Below are positions 31,125 to 38,712 of a DNA stretch of 64,000 nucleotides, in pieces. Positions within the stretch are counted from its first letter, which is position 1, and the number at the start of each line of letters is the position of its first letter. The translations under genes and the position numbers were made by a program. The DNA lies in assembly GCF_017086405.1 (NCBI RefSeq), contig NZ_CP070973.1:1736001-1800000 (forward strand), given 5' to 3'. The stretch comes from Mycobacterium gordonae (GTDB taxonomy: Bacteria; Actinomycetota; Actinomycetes; Mycobacteriales; Mycobacteriaceae). Below the pieces are notes generated by a model, which did not search any database, had not been told where the DNA came from, and saw nothing but the letters and a program-made list of their open reading frames with translations.

Positions 31125-31922
31125 ATGAAACGTTATCTGACAATCGGTTACGGCATCCTGAGCTACCTCACGTTCCTGGTCGCCTTTCTCTACGCCGTCG
31201 GCTTCGTCGGCGCACTCGTGGTGCCGCGCAGCGTCGACAACGGGATCGCCGCACCTCCGGGTCAGGCGGTGGCGATCGATTTGGGTCTACTCGGCCTGTT
31301 CGGCGTCCAGCACAGCGTGATGGCCCGGCCGGCCTTCAAGCGTTGGTGGACTCGCTTGGTGCCGAAAACGATTGAGCGCAGCACCTATGTGTTGCTGGCC
31401 AGTTCGGTGCTGCTGCTGCTCTACTGGCAGTGGCGGGCCCTGCCGGGTCACGTCTGGGAGGTGGGACAACCCGTCGGACGCTGGGCGCTGTGGGCGCTGT
31501 TCTGGCTCGGCTGGGTCATGGTGTTGTCCTCGACCTTCATGATCAACCATTTCGACCTGTTCGGCCTGCGTCAGGTGTACCTGGCATGGCGCGGGAAACC
31601 GTACCGGGACTTGGGCTTTCGCACCCACCTGTGGTACCGGCTGGTGCGCCATCCGCTCATGCTCGGCTTTCTGGTGGCGTTCTGGGCGGCGCCGACGATG
31701 ACCGCGGGACGTCTGTTGTTCTCGATCGGCACCACGGCCTACATCCTGATCGCCCTGCAGCTGGAGGAGCGCGACCTGACAGCGCAACTGGGCGAGCGTT
31801 ACCGCGACTACCGACGCCGGGTGCCGATGTTGATCCCGTTTCCGTCCAGGCGGAGATTGGTCAAGGATGGAGAGCATGGAGGTCAAGGAGGTGCTGCTGC
31901 CCGGTGTCGGTCTGCGGTATGA
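31125..31922 (+). CDS. mddA: Methanethiol S-methyltransferase-like membrane protein
   Basis: A 265-residue NnrU/isoprenylcysteine-methyltransferase-like protein with five or six membrane helices. The motif LVRHPLMLGFLVAFWAAPTM (about residues 172-191) and the cytoplasmic LEERDLTAQLGERYRDYRRR (about 214-233) are the family's S-adenosylmethionine-dependent features. M. tuberculosis Rv3238c, its positional equivalent, is annotated as MddA, which makes dimethyl sulfide from methanethiol. Alternative substrates such as other thiols cannot be excluded. ATG 31125 follows GACAAT by six bases. The gene overlaps the RCK gene by 47 bases and heads an operon with the K+/H+ antiporter pair. Confidence 0.85.
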   Translation: MKRYLTIGYGILSYLTFLVAFLYAVGFVGALVVPRSVDNGIAAPPGQAVAIDLGLLGLFGVQHSVMARPAFKRWWTRLVPKTIERSTYVLLASSVLLLLYWQWRALPGHVWEVGQPVGRWALWALFWLGWVMVLSSTFMINHFDLFGLRQVYLAWRGKPYRDLGFRTHLWYRLVRHPLMLGFLVAFWAAPTMTAGRLLFSIGTTAYILIALQLEERDLTAQLGERYRDYRRRVPMLIPFPSRRRLVKDGEHGGQGGAAARCRSAV

Positions 31923-32358
31923 ATTCACCAGCCGTCATGGTGAACGGATCGGCATCGTGGCTCGGCGTACCGGCGACTTCGACGTCGTGGTGTACGGCGC
32001 GGAAGACCCGGACCAGGCCCGGCCGGTTATCCATCTGGCCGAGGACGAGGCCGAAGCAGTTGCCCAGATCTTCGGAGCGCCAAGGATTGCCGAGCGGTTC
32101 GCCGAACTGACCCGCGAGGTGCCCGGACTGGAAGCCGGGCAGGTCCATGTCACGGTGAGCAGTCCGTTCGTCGACCGTCCCCTCGGTGACACCCGCGCCA
32201 GGACCCGCAGCGGCGCGTCGATCGTCGCCATCGTGCGCGACGACGAGGTGCTGGCGTCGCCCGGTCCGGCGCAAACCCTGCGGGCACGAGACGTGCTGAT
32301 CGTGATCGGTACCCAGCAGGGGATTGCCGCGGTCGAGCAGATCATCGACAAGGGCTGA
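31876..32358 (+). CDS. RCK/TrkA-C regulatory subunit (KhtT-like, Rv3237c)
   Basis: A 160-residue cytoplasmic protein. The N-terminal half (MEVKEVLLPGVGLRYEFTSR) is the KhtT-type gating-subunit domain. The C-terminal RCK_C domain spans about residues 75-160 (FVDRPLGDTRARTRSGASIV, TLRARDVLIVIGTQQG) and binds small ligands. It is probably the regulatory subunit of the antiporter encoded seven bases downstream. Start ATG 31876 matches the remembered Rv3237c length. ATG 31867 would add three residues. It is unusual in starting 47 bases inside mddA, in a different frame. Confidence 0.88.
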   Translation: MEVKEVLLPGVGLRYEFTSRHGERIGIVARRTGDFDVVVYGAEDPDQARPVIHLAEDEAEAVAQIFGAPRIAERFAELTREVPGLEAGQVHVTVSSPFVDRPLGDTRARTRSGASIVAIVRDDEVLASPGPAQTLRARDVLIVIGTQQGIAAVEQIIDKG

Positions 32359-32364
32359 GCCGAG

Positions 32365-33513
32365 GTGGAAATCTCACGCGCCCTGCTGTTTCAGCTCGGC
32401 GCACTTCTGACCATGCTCGCGTTGCTCGGCGCTGTCGCGCGCCGGTTCGGGTTGTCCCCGATACCGGTGTATCTGGTGGCAGGGCTGTCGCTCGGCAAGG
32501 GCGGATTGCTGCCGGTGGCCGCTGCCGACGACTTCGTCATCACCGCGGCCCCCATCGGCGTGGTGTTGTTGCTGCTGACATTGGGCTTGGAGTTCTCCGC
32601 GACGGAGTTCGCGTCCAGCATGCGCCATCATCTGCCGTCGGCCGGCGTGGACATCGTCCTCAATGCGACGCCGGGCGCGCTGGCCGGCTGGTTCCTGGGG
32701 TTGAACGGGGTAGCCATGCTGGCGCTGGCGGGCGTCACCTACGTCTCGTCGTCGGGGATCATCGCGCGGCTGCTGGAAGACCTGGGGCGGCTGGGCAACC
32801 GCGAAACGCCGGCGGTGCTGGCCGTCCTGGTACTCGAGGACTTCGCGATGGCGGGTTACCTGCCGCTGCTCGCCGTGTTGGCTGCGCGGGGCAGTTGGCT
32901 GGATGCGCTGGGCGGCATGCTGGCGGCGATCGGCGCGCTGCTCGCGGCGTTCGCGGCCTCCTACCGGTGGGGTCATCACATGGGACGCCTGGTGACGCAT
33001 CCTGATGCCGAGCAGATGTTGCTGCGAGTCCTGGGCATCACCCTGATCGTCGCCGCCGTGGCCGAAACGCTGCGGGCGTCGGCCGCGGTGGGGGCCTTCC
33101 TCGTCGGCCTCACGTTGACTGGTGAAACGGCTGATCGGGCGCGTCAGGTCCTGGGGCCGCTGCGCGATCTCTTCGGCGCGATCTTCTTTCTGGCTATCGG
33201 ACTGACCGTCGACCCGAGAGAGCTGCTGCCCATGCTGCCAGTCGCGATCGCTCTGGCGATCATCACCTCAGCGACCAAGGTGCTCACCGGAATGTTCGCC
33301 GCGCGCCGCGACGCAGTGGCCCGCCGCGGGCAGGTACGAGCCGGAGCCGCGCTGGTTGCCAGGGGCGAATTCTCCCTGATCATCATCGGGCTGGTCGCCA
33401 CGTCGATTCCGGCGGTTGCGGCGCTGGCAACCTCTTACGTCTTCATCATGGCCATTGCCGGGCCGGTGTTGACTCGCTACACCGGGGGGCGGGTGCCCGC
33501 GGACACCCTGTAG
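32365..33513 (+). CDS. CPA2-family cation/proton antiporter (Rv3236c-like)
   Basis: A 382-residue inner-membrane protein with about twelve helices of the KefB/KhtU Na+/H+-exchanger fold. LTLGLEFSATEFASSMRHH and LAVLVLEDFAMAGYLPLLAV (the paired acidic residues of CPA antiporters, near residues 155-165) are visible, and SAAVGAFLVGLTLTGE fits the family's central helix. It has no C-terminal TrkA-N domain, consistent with a separate RCK subunit from the gene just upstream (KhtTU arrangement). It likely exports K+ in exchange for H+ under cytoplasmic stress. GTG 32365 start, six bases after the RCK stop. Confidence 0.9.
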   Translation: MEISRALLFQLGALLTMLALLGAVARRFGLSPIPVYLVAGLSLGKGGLLPVAAADDFVITAAPIGVVLLLLTLGLEFSATEFASSMRHHLPSAGVDIVLNATPGALAGWFLGLNGVAMLALAGVTYVSSSGIIARLLEDLGRLGNRETPAVLAVLVLEDFAMAGYLPLLAVLAARGSWLDALGGMLAAIGALLAAFAASYRWGHHMGRLVTHPDAEQMLLRVLGITLIVAAVAETLRASAAVGAFLVGLTLTGETADRARQVLGPLRDLFGAIFFLAIGLTVDPRELLPMLPVAIALAIITSATKVLTGMFAARRDAVARRGQVRAGAALVARGEFSLIIIGLVATSIPAVAALATSYVFIMAIAGPVLTRYTGGRVPADTL

Positions 33514-33516
33514 CCC

Positions 33517-33984
33517 TCAACCGATGTGCAGCGCGACGACCAACCATCGGCCGGCAGGCAGCTCTTCGACCCGGCAGGCGATCGCGTGGACCCGTTCGCC
33601 GCGGCTGTAGGAGCCGAACACCTCGGCTGCGTCATCACCGCGGGCAGGCTGTACCCGCATCCGGCGCAGCACCGCGGCGCCCGGTGTCCCCGCAGTCGCC
33701 CGGCTGACCGCGAATACCGAGTCCACCAGGCCCGGCGCCAACACCGCGCCCAGTTGGGCGGCGGGTCGGCGCCGGTCCATCACCTCGAGCACCCGGCGCA
33801 ACGCGGCGTCGGCGAAGACGGCTGCCTGGCGCATCCGCGGGGACAGCGGGGTGGTCGGCGCCGGATGCAGCCGAGGGCGGGCCGCCGGGGGCGACGGCAG
33901 GCAGCGCGGGACATTGGGGCCGGGTGCGCGGGTCGGCGGTTCGTAGTCGATCACCGGCGTTACGGCGGCGTCGGAAACGGGCAC
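33517..33984 (-). CDS. Rv3235-family protein of unknown function
   Basis: A 155-residue protein with a Pro/Arg-rich N terminus (to about residue 50) and a compact C-terminal domain (MRQAAVFADAALRRVLEVMD to the end, with VHAIACRVEELPAGRWLVVALHIG). This domain occurs in actinobacteria as the Rv3235 family and resembles the regulatory tail found near SecA in other genomes, but no function is assigned. It lies convergent to the antiporter gene with three bases between stops, as in M. tuberculosis. Confidence 0.78.
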   Translation of the reverse strand: MPVSDAAVTPVIDYEPPTRAPGPNVPRCLPSPPAARPRLHPAPTTPLSPRMRQAAVFADAALRRVLEVMDRRRPAAQLGAVLAPGLVDSVFAVSRATAGTPGAAVLRRMRVQPARGDDAAEVFGSYSRGERVHAIACRVEELPAGRWLVVALHIG

Positions 33985-34157
33985 CCGTGGAGGGTGGCAG
34001 ACAGTCGCCGGTCTGCGGTATTCACCCGCCGGCGTTCATCCACAACCACGGGCCGCGCCAGCCCCGACCTTCGCAAAGCCGCGAATGCGGTTACGGTGGG
34101 CGACAGCATGATCCCTGAAACGAAAGTGGACGACTTGACGAGGAGGACCGAGCCGCG

Positions 34158-35567
34158 ATGGTGACTCGTTTGTCCACTGCGGACGCGTCCTTCTACCGGC
34201 TGGAAAACACGGCGACACCCATGTACGTCGGTTCGCTGTCGATCTTGCGGCGCCCGCGATCCGGGCTGAGCTACGAGACGCTGTTGGCCACCGTTGAGCA
34301 GCGGTTACCGCAGATCCCGCGGTATCGGCAGAAGGTGCGCGAGGTCAAGTTCGGGATGGCCCGACCGGTATGGATCGACGACCGCGACTTCGACATCACC
34401 TATCACGTCCGGCGCTCGGCGCTGCCCTCCCCGGGCAGCGATGAGCAACTGCACGAGCTGATCGCGCGACTGGCTGCCCGCCCCCTGGACAAGTCCCGAC
34501 CGTTGTGGGAGATGTACCTCGTCGAAGGTCTGACCAAGAACCGCATCGCCCTCTACACCAAGTCGCACCAGGCGCTGATCAACGGCATGGGCGCGCTGGA
34601 GATCAACCACGTCATCGCCGACCGGACGCGACGGCCGCCCGCGTTCCCCGAGGACATCTGGGTCCCCGAACGTGATCCCGGCAGCACCCGACTGATGATC
34701 GGCGCTATCGGCGACTGGATCGTGGGTCCGGGCACCCAGCTGCGCGCCGTCGGATCCTCGCTGACCGGCCTGGTGACCAGCTCCACCCAACTGGCCGAGG
34801 CGGGGCGCCGGGTGTTCGACATCGCGCGCACAGCGGCCCGGGGGACCGCTCCGAGCAGTCCGCTCAACGCCACCGTGTCGCGCAACCGGCGGTTCACGGT
34901 GGCCCGCGGGAAGCTCGACGACTATCGGGCGGTGCGGGCGCGCTATGAGTGCGACATCAACGACGTGGTCCTGGCGGTGGTGACCGGGGCACTGGGCAAC
35001 TGGCTGATGTCGCGCGGCGAGGCCGTCTCGTCGACGGCGACCGTGCGCGCGCTGGCGCCGCTGTCGGTGTACGCCGACGAACAACTCGACTCGACCGGCC
35101 CCGGCCAGGCGATGAGCGAGGTGACCCCGTTTCTCGTCGACCTGCCGGTGGGGGAGGGCAACGCGGTGGTGCGGCTGTCGCAGATCGCGCACGCCACCGA
35201 GTCGAATCCGGGGGCATCCAGCCGGGTCGACGCCAGGACCATCGTCACGTTGTCGGGTTTCGCCCCGCCGACCCTGCACGCCATGGGCATCAGGGTGGCG
35301 ACCAGCTATTCGGCCCGCCAATTCAACCTGCTGATCACCAATGCGCCCGGAGCGCAGTCGCAGATGTACATCGCCGGCACGAAACTGCTGGAAACCTATG
35401 CGGTGCCGCCCCTGCTGCACAATCAGGCGCTGGCCATCAGCGTCACGTCCTACAACGGAATGTTGTATTTCGGGATCAACGCCGACCGCGACGCGATGAG
35501 CGATGTCGATCTGCTGCCGGGGCTGCTGACCCAGGCGCTGGACGAGCTGCTGGACGCTTCCCGGTAG
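34158..35567 (+). CDS. tgs3: Wax ester synthase/diacylglycerol acyltransferase (Tgs3-like)
   Basis: A 469-residue WS/DGAT-family enzyme for storage triacylglycerol or wax ester. The N terminus (LSTADASFYRLENTATPMYVG) and the PLWEMYLVEGL segment are typical. The HHxxxDG active-site motif reads HQALING (near residue 138), so the second His is Gln and the Asp is Asn. I recall a similar change in M. tuberculosis Rv3234c. The C-terminal half (LDDYRAVRARYECDINDVVL and LNLLITNAPGAQSQMY-type motifs) is complete. In M. tuberculosis the gene appears split into Rv3234c and Rv3233c, whereas here it is whole. Catalysis is therefore in doubt despite the intact frame. Confidence 0.88.
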   Translation: MVTRLSTADASFYRLENTATPMYVGSLSILRRPRSGLSYETLLATVEQRLPQIPRYRQKVREVKFGMARPVWIDDRDFDITYHVRRSALPSPGSDEQLHELIARLAARPLDKSRPLWEMYLVEGLTKNRIALYTKSHQALINGMGALEINHVIADRTRRPPAFPEDIWVPERDPGSTRLMIGAIGDWIVGPGTQLRAVGSSLTGLVTSSTQLAEAGRRVFDIARTAARGTAPSSPLNATVSRNRRFTVARGKLDDYRAVRARYECDINDVVLAVVTGALGNWLMSRGEAVSSTATVRALAPLSVYADEQLDSTGPGQAMSEVTPFLVDLPVGEGNAVVRLSQIAHATESNPGASSRVDARTIVTLSGFAPPTLHAMGIRVATSYSARQFNLLITNAPGAQSQMYIAGTKLLETYAVPPLLHNQALAISVTSYNGMLYFGINADRDAMSDVDLLPGLLTQALDELLDASR

Positions 35568-35598
35568 TTCGCTGCGGGTACCGATAACATCCATTGGT

Positions 35599-36435
35599 GT
35601 GAGCACCCCGAAGAAGAAGAAATCTGCGACCGCGCCGAAGCTCTCCAACGACCTCTATGAGGCCGAATTATTCAGGCTGCAAACAGAATTCGTGAAGCTC
35701 CAGGAGTGGGTGCGGCACACCGGGGCGCGGCTGGTGGTCATCTTCGAGGGCCGCGACGCCGCGGGCAAGGGTGGCGCCATCAAGCGGATCACCGAATACC
35801 TCAGTCCCCGCGTCGCTCATATCGCCGCGCTGCCCGTGCCGACCGGCCGGGAACGCGGTCAGTGGTACTACCAGCGTTACATCAGCCACCTGCCGGCCAA
35901 AGGGGAGATCGTGCTGTTCGACCGGTCGTGGTACAACCGCGCCGGCATCGAGAAAGTCATGGGATTCTGCACACCCCACGAGCATGCGCTGTTCCTGCGC
36001 CAGACGCCGATCTTCGAACAGATGCTCATCGACGACGGGATACTGCTGCGCAAATACTGGTTCTCGGTGTCCGAGACCGAGCAGTTGCGGCGATTCAAGG
36101 CCAGGCTCAATGATCCCGTGCGGCAATGGAAGTTGAGCCCGATGGACATGGAGTCGGTGTACCGCTGGGAGGATTATTCGCGCGCCAAGGACGAGATGAT
36201 GGTGCACACCGACACCCCGGTGAGCCCGTGGTACGTCGTGGAGTCCGACATCAAGAAGCACGCGCGGCTGAACATGATGGCGCACCTGCTGTCCACGATC
36301 GAGTATCAGGATGTGGAAAAGCCCGTGGTCAAGCTGCCGTCGCGGCCGGTGGTCAGCGGAAACTACAAGCGGCCGGCGCGGGAACTGTCCAAGTACGTCG
36401 ACGATCACGTCGCCCAATTGATGCGTGGCGCATGA
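35599..36435 (+). CDS. ppk2: Polyphosphate kinase 2
   Basis: Transfers phosphate between polyphosphate and nucleotides, typically GDP to GTP in mycobacteria. The 278-residue protein has Walker A GRDAAGKGG (near residue 53), Walker B LFDRSWYNRAG (near residue 110) and the lid segment KWSVSETEQ-like FSVSETEQLRRF. The N terminus is Lys-rich. Start GTG 35599 gives the family's usual length. It overlaps the following gene (ATGA at 36432-36435), as Rv3232c does with Rv3231c. Confidence 0.95.
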   Translation: MSTPKKKKSATAPKLSNDLYEAELFRLQTEFVKLQEWVRHTGARLVVIFEGRDAAGKGGAIKRITEYLSPRVAHIAALPVPTGRERGQWYYQRYISHLPAKGEIVLFDRSWYNRAGIEKVMGFCTPHEHALFLRQTPIFEQMLIDDGILLRKYWFSVSETEQLRRFKARLNDPVRQWKLSPMDMESVYRWEDYSRAKDEMMVHTDTPVSPWYVVESDIKKHARLNMMAHLLSTIEYQDVEKPVVKLPSRPVVSGNYKRPARELSKYVDDHVAQLMRGA

Positions 36436-36944
36436 CTCACGTCTACATCCCCGCCACCCTGGCCATGCTGCAGCAACTCGTCGCCGACGGATCCTTGCGC
36501 CCGGTCAGTGGCACTGCCTTCGCCGTCACCCCGAAATTGCGGGAGTCCTACGCCGAAGGCGACGACGACGAACTCGCCGAGGTGGCACTGCGGGAGGCGG
36601 CGCTGGCTTCGTTGCGGTTGCTCGCGGTGGAGCACGGTGACGAGTTGCCGCCGCGACGGGCGGTGCTGGCCGCCGAACTCGACCCGGACGCCGGCGGGGT
36701 CACCTTCCGTCCCGATCTGGACGACGCGGTGGTCAGAGTGGTCGGCTCGGTGCCTATGGATCGGGTGATCGCGGCGTATGTGGACAACGCCGCCGCCGAG
36801 CAGGCGGTGTCGGCGGCCATCGAGGCCATCGACGACGCGGATCTGGGCGACGAGGACGCCGAGTTAGTCGTCGGTGACGCCCAGGATCACGACCTGGCGT
36901 GGTACGCCACCCAGGAGCTGCCCTTCCTGCTCGAACTGCTCTGA
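36432..36944 (+). CDS. Conserved actinobacterial protein (Rv3231c, DUF6912)
   Basis: A 170-residue acidic protein of unknown function. It begins MTHVYIPATLAMLQQLVADG and ends WYATQELPFLLELL, both characteristic of the DUF6912 family. The middle contains a beta-alpha region (VVRVVGSVPMDRVIAAYVDN). Overlap with the ppk2 stop suggests translational coupling, so it may act with PPK2, but this is inferred from position only. An upstream in-frame start inside ppk2 is rejected. Confidence 0.85.
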   Translation: MTHVYIPATLAMLQQLVADGSLRPVSGTAFAVTPKLRESYAEGDDDELAEVALREAALASLRLLAVEHGDELPPRRAVLAAELDPDAGGVTFRPDLDDAVVRVVGSVPMDRVIAAYVDNAAAEQAVSAAIEAIDDADLGDEDAELVVGDAQDHDLAWYATQELPFLLELL

Positions 36945-36959
36945 GCGCATCATTGAGGC

Positions 36960-37484
36960 GTGGATACCGGAACGCTCGCGAGTGACCTGGAGAGAGCCCG
37001 AGTCGAATTCCACCGTCTGCTGGACGAAGCGGCGCGGACGAACGCGTGGTCCGCGCCGACACGCGGCACCCGCTGGACCAACGAACAGCTGTTGTTCCAC
37101 ATGGTGTTCGGCTACCTGGTCACCCAGCGACTGCTGGTGCTGGTGCGGCTGTTGGGAAGGTTGCCCGATCCCGTCAGCCGCATCTTCGCGGGCACTCTCA
37201 ACGCCGCGAGCCGGCCCTTTCACGTCGTCAACTACTACGGTTCGTGCGCGGCCGCGCTCGTCTACAACCGGCGCCGGATGGGCCCCAAGTTCGATCGGGT
37301 GATCGCGTCACTGCAGCGCGGGCTCGCCCGGGAAAGCGACGGCGACCTGCGTCGCGGCATGTATTACCCGACGCGCTGGGACCCGTTCTTCAGCGTGTAC
37401 ATGACGTTGGAGGACACCTACCGGTACCCGGGACTGCATTTCGACTTCCATCGAGACCAGCTCGCCCTCAGCCCGTTCAGCTAG
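36960..37484 (+). CDS. DinB-superfamily-like protein
   Basis: A 174-residue, mostly helical protein. An N-terminal helix ([20 protein letters not shown]) is followed by [20 protein letters not shown], which resembles the second helix of DinB/MST proteins with a metal-binding His. A conserved-looking [28 protein letters not shown] near the C terminus supplies more His residues. DinB proteins include thiol-dependent transferases, but no substrate can be read. GTG 36960 start, 15 bases after the preceding stop. The stop abuts the operator of the desaturase-reductase gene. Confidence 0.65.
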   Translation: MDTGTLASDLERARVEFHRLLDEAARTNAWSAPTRGTRWTNEQLLFHMVFGYLVTQRLLVLVRLLGRLPDPVSRIFAGTLNAASRPFHVVNYYGSCAAALVYNRRRMGPKFDRVIASLQRGLARESDGDLRRGMYYPTRWDPFFSVYMTLEDTYRYPGLHFDFHRDQLALSPFS

Positions 37485-37513
37485 CTACGGCACCGTAACT
37501 TACGGTACCGTAG
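37485..37513. promoter_or_regulatory. Operator before the desaturase reductase gene
   Basis: CTACGGCACCGTAA and TTACGGTACCGTAG form a 29-base inverted repeat with one mismatch and a 1-base centre. It can also be read as two tandem TACGGNACCGTA palindromes. Its right end overlaps a -10 hexamer TAGCCT (37511-37516), five bases before ATG 37522, so the transcript is probably leaderless and the site suits a repressor. A related palindrome precedes desA3. Confidence 0.75.
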
Positions 37514-37521
37514 CCTTTGTT

Positions 37522-38655
37522 ATGGGCATCAAGAACGCGGTATTGTCCGCCAACGTCGTCAACACCAGGCGCCCGACCGTCGCCGGCGCCGATCGGCATC
37601 CCGGCTGGCACGCGCTGCGCAAACTGGCCGCACGAATCACCACGCCGCTGCTGCCCGACGACTATCTGCGCCTGGCCAACCCGTTGTGGTCGGCCCGCGA
37701 GCTGCGCGGCCGCATCGTGGCGGTGCGCCGCGAGACCGAGGACTCCGCCACGCTGGTCATCAAGCCCGGCTGGGGGTTCAGCTTCGACTACCAGCCCGGC
37801 CAGTACATCGGGATCGGGCTGTTCATCGACGGGCGCTGGCGGTGGCGGTCGTACTCGCTCACGTCGAGCCCCGTCAGCGCAGGCACCATCACCATCACCG
37901 TCAAGGCGATGCCCGAGGGTTTCCTGTCCAGCCACCTGGTGGCCGGCGTCGAACCCGGGACCATCGTCCGACTGGCCGCACCGCAGGGCAATTTCGTGCT
38001 GCCGGACCCGGCGCCGCCGGCGATCCTCTTCCTCACCGCTGGATCCGGCATCACGCCGGTGATGTCGATGCTGCGAACATTGTTGCGCCGCAACCAGATC
38101 GGCGATATCACCCACCTGCATTCGGCGCCGACCGAGACGGACGTCATGTTCGCCGCCGAGCTGGCCGCACTGGCTGACCGGCACCCCGGCTATCGCCTGT
38201 CGATACGCCAGACCCGGACCCAGGGCCGGCTCGACCTGTCCCGGCTCGACGAACAGGTGCCTGACTGGCGCGACCGCCAGACCTGGGCCTGCGGGCCGGA
38301 GAGCATGCTCGCCCAGGCGACCAAGGTCTACAGCGCCGCGGGCATCGAAGACCGGTTGCACCTGGAACGGTTCGCGGTCGCCCGCGCGGCGCCGGCCGGA
38401 GCGGGCGGCACGGTGACGTTCGCCCGCAGCGGCAAGACGGTGACCGCCGATGCGGCGACATCGGTGATGGATGCCGGTGAAGGAGCAGGTGTGCAGATGC
38501 CGTTCGGCTGCCGGATGGGTATTTGTCAGTCCTGTGTCGTCGACCTGGTGGATGGTCATGTTCGTGACCTGCGCACCGGCGAACAACACGATCCCGGAAC
38601 TCGCGTACAGACGTGTGTGTCGGCCGCATCCGGCGACTGCGTGGTCGACATCTAG
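37522..38655 (+). CDS. NADPH oxidoreductase, electron donor to DesA3 (Rv3230c-like)
   Basis: A 377-residue flavoprotein with three parts: an FAD domain ([11 protein letters not shown], about residues 110-120), a NAD(P)H domain ([19 protein letters not shown], about residues 170-190) and a C-terminal plant-type 2Fe-2S domain. The cluster cysteines lie in [13 protein letters not shown] and VQTCVSAA. In M. tuberculosis Rv3230c passes electrons from NADPH to the stearoyl-CoA desaturase DesA3. The gene lies 57 bases upstream of desA3. A palindrome precedes each of the two genes. Confidence 0.94.
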   Translation: MGIKNAVLSANVVNTRRPTVAGADRHPGWHALRKLAARITTPLLPDDYLRLANPLWSARELRGRIVAVRRETEDSATLVIKPGWGFSFDYQPGQYIGIGLFIDGRWRWRSYSLTSSPVSAGTITITVKAMPEGFLSSHLVAGVEPGTIVRLAAPQGNFVLPDPAPPAILFLTAGSGITPVMSMLRTLLRRNQIGDITHLHSAPTETDVMFAAELAALADRHPGYRLSIRQTRTQGRLDLSRLDEQVPDWRDRQTWACGPESMLAQATKVYSAAGIEDRLHLERFAVARAAPAGAGGTVTFARSGKTVTADAATSVMDAGEGAGVQMPFGCRMGICQSCVVDLVDGHVRDLRTGEQHDPGTRVQTCVSAASGDCVVDI

Positions 38656-38668
38656 AGTTACTGGCAGG

Positions 38669-38690
38669 TAACCTACGGGTACGTAGGTTA
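38669..38690. promoter_or_regulatory. Operator before desA3
   Basis: Arms TAACCTACG and CGTAGGTTA are perfect 9-base inverted repeats with spacer GGTA. The core CTACGG..CGTAG resembles the palindrome at 37485-37513, so one repressor may bind both. It lies in the 57-base gap before desA3, whose ATG follows GAGGAG. The regulator is not encoded next to it. It is probably a TetR-type lipid-responsive protein, which is an inference. Confidence 0.72.
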
Positions 38691-38712
38691 TTCAGAATCC
38701 ACCGAGGAGACC

